From NCBI GenBank assembly GCA_028023455.1, contig JAQFVV010000042.1:8021922-8085921 (forward strand): 64,000 bases of DNA. The letters are read 5' to 3'. Each line of letters begins with the position of its first letter. Positions within the stretch are counted from its first letter, which is position 1. This document shows positions 61,224 through 64,000 of the stretch, piece after piece. The stretch comes from Epiperipatus broadwayi (lineage: Eukaryota; Onychophora; Udeonychophora; Euonychophora; Peripatidae). Under the pieces are notes generated by a model. The model was given only the letters and a program-made list of their open reading frames with translations, made no database searches and was not told the origin of the DNA. Position numbers and translations under genes: made by a program.

Positions 61224-63328
61224 ATATGTGCACAAAAGAATAATAATCAATGATGTATGTAATAGACTAAAATTGTATTCTCCCCCCCCCCCAATACAAT
61301 CTTAGGTTTTTTTAATATATAAATAATTGGTAGTCTAGTATTGTATAGAATCAATAAAAATAATAAGAAAAATATATATCTGAAACTTAATGTATATTGC
61401 AGCGCAATAATACTATATATAAAACTGAAGGAGAGATTTGAAATATCCTTCTGAGACTTCAAAGAGAGTATACAATGAAAAAAAAACGTAATCAAATAAA
61501 AACTGATCTCTATTTATTCATTAATGTAATTTCTAAATAATTAAATGAACATAAAACCCACTGTATTCAAATCCTTCTCTATACGAATATCCCCAAGTTA
61601 AATTTGGCATGTATATTAAAATTTTAAATATTTGAAAACATTGGGTCATATTAACCTATTTCATCATTAAGAGTTTAAATAATGAGAACAAAAATGAATC
61701 TAATAAACCATATATATATATCTTTTGACCCAAAATTTTAAAATGAAATATAAACAAATGTAAACTATATTTTTTAAAACAAAAAAAAATACATATATAC
61801 ATAAAAATCATACCATCTAAGTGAAAGTCTGTCCATTTTTACTCAGTAGTCCATCGAGCTTCTGGTTCCTGATTTCTGATCTTTTAAATAGAGAAAATGA
61901 GCATAAATGATAACTATTGCAGATTTGAATCCAATTACTTTCGCATTTAAATTCCAATATTTTCTTGTAAGCATATAAACATATCCAAGCTTTTAAAACA
62001 ATAGGTATTTATTCAATGCAAAATCACATGTCACTGGTTTTATTTTTTTTTTCCATTGATAATAATGCATAAAGAGAACTTCCTTTTCACTAACATAATT
62101 TTCAGCCATATCCAAGAGAATAATAAATGCTAACTTTTTCTTTCCACATTAAGAAAGTGAAATTTAGATTGCTTGATATTACACATAAGTTAATCGATTT
62201 TATGAAATCTATTGATCTGAAATATGATATTCATATACATATAGTTGAATTTGCATTCATTATAAATAAATAAATGGAATTCTAGATTTGACAACAGAAT
62301 ATTTTTTTTATAGCCGACTTTCACATTTTGATGGTTTTTGTTTGTTGTTTTACATTTTGTCATATCCTCAGGAATTTCATTAACAAACTGGCCCCAATTA
62401 AATGGGAGATAATTAAAACTTTATTCTTCTATAGTTTTAGAAATTAACTTCTTAAACAATAAAATTTGATAAATTTTTAAAGACAGATAGAAATGTGCCT
62501 ATTCTAGACAATGACAAAATTACAAGCACTCAAATTACAGTATCTGTTTTATTTATAAAATACTCTTGATGATGTAACTGTTGTCACAATGACTGTTGAA
62601 GGTTGCTCAAATTTCACTCAATGATGTAAAAATTTGTTCAAGAAAATTTGCTTCCAATTAACGAGTGAAATGGAGATTTTAAAATAAATGGATACAGTGT
62701 AAATGAAATTCGATTTTACAAATTCACTATTATTTTTCATTTTAAACCAAAATAAAGAATTCATATTACAATTTTAATACATTCTAATAGATTAAATATT
62801 TTTGCATGTGTTTTTAATAATAATTTCCCTCTAAATTGATTTATAAACAAACATATATGAAACATAAAATATTTAATTTTGTAATATGTGTTGCTATGGT
62901 GATTGTGATAACAGAAATTGAAATGTGTAATAATGGATAAGAGTATTGATTTTATTCGAGTGATCCTTTTTTATGATTCACTTAACTATTTCCAAAATCT
63001 ATTTATTTATTTACTTGTTTATTTATTTTTCTTGAAACTGATAACAATAGATTTATGATTTGATGCTAGAATTAATAATAAATAATATTATTTTTAAAGC
63101 ATTAGGCTGCCTTGGTTATCTAGTTAACATTATATTTCAAGACCTTCATTATCCATAGATCAAGTGAAATGAAAATTAAACAAGATCAACAAACTTCTTT
63201 ATTTTTTAAAATATACTGTGAGATACACCATTAATCTGATTACTTATGGTTTATATCATGTTTAGTATGTGTACATACTAAAACATGTAAAAATACATGT
63301 ATATTGTCTAAATTTAATGTAATTATAA
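61224..63328. other. AT-rich intron sequence with a C11 run
   Basis: Contains 11 consecutive C at 61282-61292. Otherwise AT-rich; no gene, tRNA or element recognised. Confidence 0.5.
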
Positions 63329-63826
63329 GGGACTTGAACTCAGACTTTCAAGCTTCCTACAGCTATCCATTTCATTGTATACAACCAATACACATGACCA
63401 CATACATGTAAAAAGATAAATGATCTCCAATGTACATATTTTATGCTGAACCAGCAACCATCAGTTAGTCCAGATCACCACCTTCCCTGCATATATACAG
63501 TCAGTGTTCAGTTTATATTATGATAGCAAATCTTTATAATTTAATGAACAAGTTTTAATCTTCTCCATACTTCAACTTTTGGGATTTTCAATGATATGGA
63601 TGGCTGAAAAGTTGGAGTGTGGAGAAAATTGAAGCTTTTCCATTAAAGTTTGAAGATTTGCTATCTTAATATAAACTGATCACTGATTGTATATAAGTGT
63701 GGAAGGTGACAATCTGGACCAACTAACGAGTGCTGTTTCAGCACAAAGTATGTATATTGAAGATCATTTATCTTTTTCACATGTATTTTATCATGAGTAT
63801 TGGTTGTATAAGATGGACTTCATTAA
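63329..63826. repeat. Inverted pair of SINE family A copies
   Basis: Left arm (63329-63532) is a minus-strand copy starting with the T-arm-like end 'ggacttgaactcagacttt' and running to 'tgatagcaaat'. Right arm (63656-63826) is a plus-strand copy from 'atttgctatcttaatataaa' to 'gttgtataagatgga', lacking the T-arm end. The 120-base loop has its own inverted pair ('ttctccatacttcaacttt' with 'aaagttggagtgtggagaa'). Each copy matches 51310-51530. Confidence 0.8.
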
Positions 63827-64000
63827 TACATATAATTTTACATTAAATGCACATTGCACATATAGTATTTATAAATCATTAGATATTGCAGTAAGTTAAT
63901 ATATATATTCTCCATGTATATATTATATTTAATCATTAAAACTAAGTCCAATGTCAATAACTATCAACAATTTTAAACTGTTGTCAAGGCAACCTCCTTT
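63827..64000. other. AT-rich sequence to window end
   Basis: No feature recognised; the last bases become more balanced and may begin another repeat. Confidence 0.4.

Noticed and set aside
1-64000. CRISPR arrays, bacterial operons, defence islands, rRNA genes
   Set aside because: No spaced direct repeats, no prokaryotic coding density and no rRNA-like sequence were seen; the window is animal nuclear DNA.

Overview
This is a very AT-rich piece of an animal nuclear genome. It lies mostly inside one large, transposon-filled intron. There are no bacterial genes and no long intact reading frames. Two short, high-complexity islands look like real exons on the + strand: 14095-14192 and 49140-49183 (or 49140-49178). 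Each has a clean acceptor and donor, and they share one compatible open frame, giving an acidic, Ser/Lys-rich peptide stretch of an unrecognised protein. If they are adjacent exons, the intron between them is about 34.9 kb. The rest of the window is then the flanking introns. Large introns and the repeat mix (RTE, other LINEs, Penelope-like elements, hAT elements, long LTRs, tRNA-derived SINEs) point to an invertebrate with a large AT-rich genome. I cannot name the phylum from sequence alone.

Layout. 0-14 kb: foldback and SINE copies, a decayed LINE on the - strand (3.9-5.4 kb), and a head-to-head palindrome of two Penelope-like element (PLE) copies (about 7.0-10.5 kb). 14.1 kb: exon A. 15.8-19 kb: a decayed RTE-type LINE on the - strand. 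19.3-21.6 kb: first of three about 2.2-kb solo-LTR-like elements. 21.6-31.8 kb: AT-rich intron with almost nothing recognisable. 31.8-34.0 kb: second LTR-like copy. 36.9-39.7 kb: tRNA-like relic, RTE 3' fragment, a small PLE-end palindrome, and a short hAT MITE with a perfect 8-bp target duplication. 41.9-42.9 kb: a richer, unexplained segment. 43.1-44.0 kb: two adjacent foldback structures. 45.1-47.7 kb: a 2.6-kb hAT transposon with decayed GTF2IRD2/ZBED-type transposase, inserted in an older LINE. 49.1 kb: exon B, flanked by inverted copies of one repeat family. 51-57 kb: SINE, palindromic repeat, decayed LINE, an LTR pair with a polypurine tract, and a 300-bp foldback. 59.0-61.2 kb: third LTR-like copy. 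63.3-63.8 kb: an inverted SINE pair.

The most distinctive signals are: (1) three same-orientation long elements with TG..CA-type ends, 4-bp target duplications and a conserved hairpin that shows a compensatory base change; (2) a tRNA-like fold carried at the 3' end of PLE copies; (3) the density of long inverted repeats within one transcription unit, including a complementary pair bracketing the 44-nt exon. No complete novel gene system was found. All transposon proteins are visibly broken.
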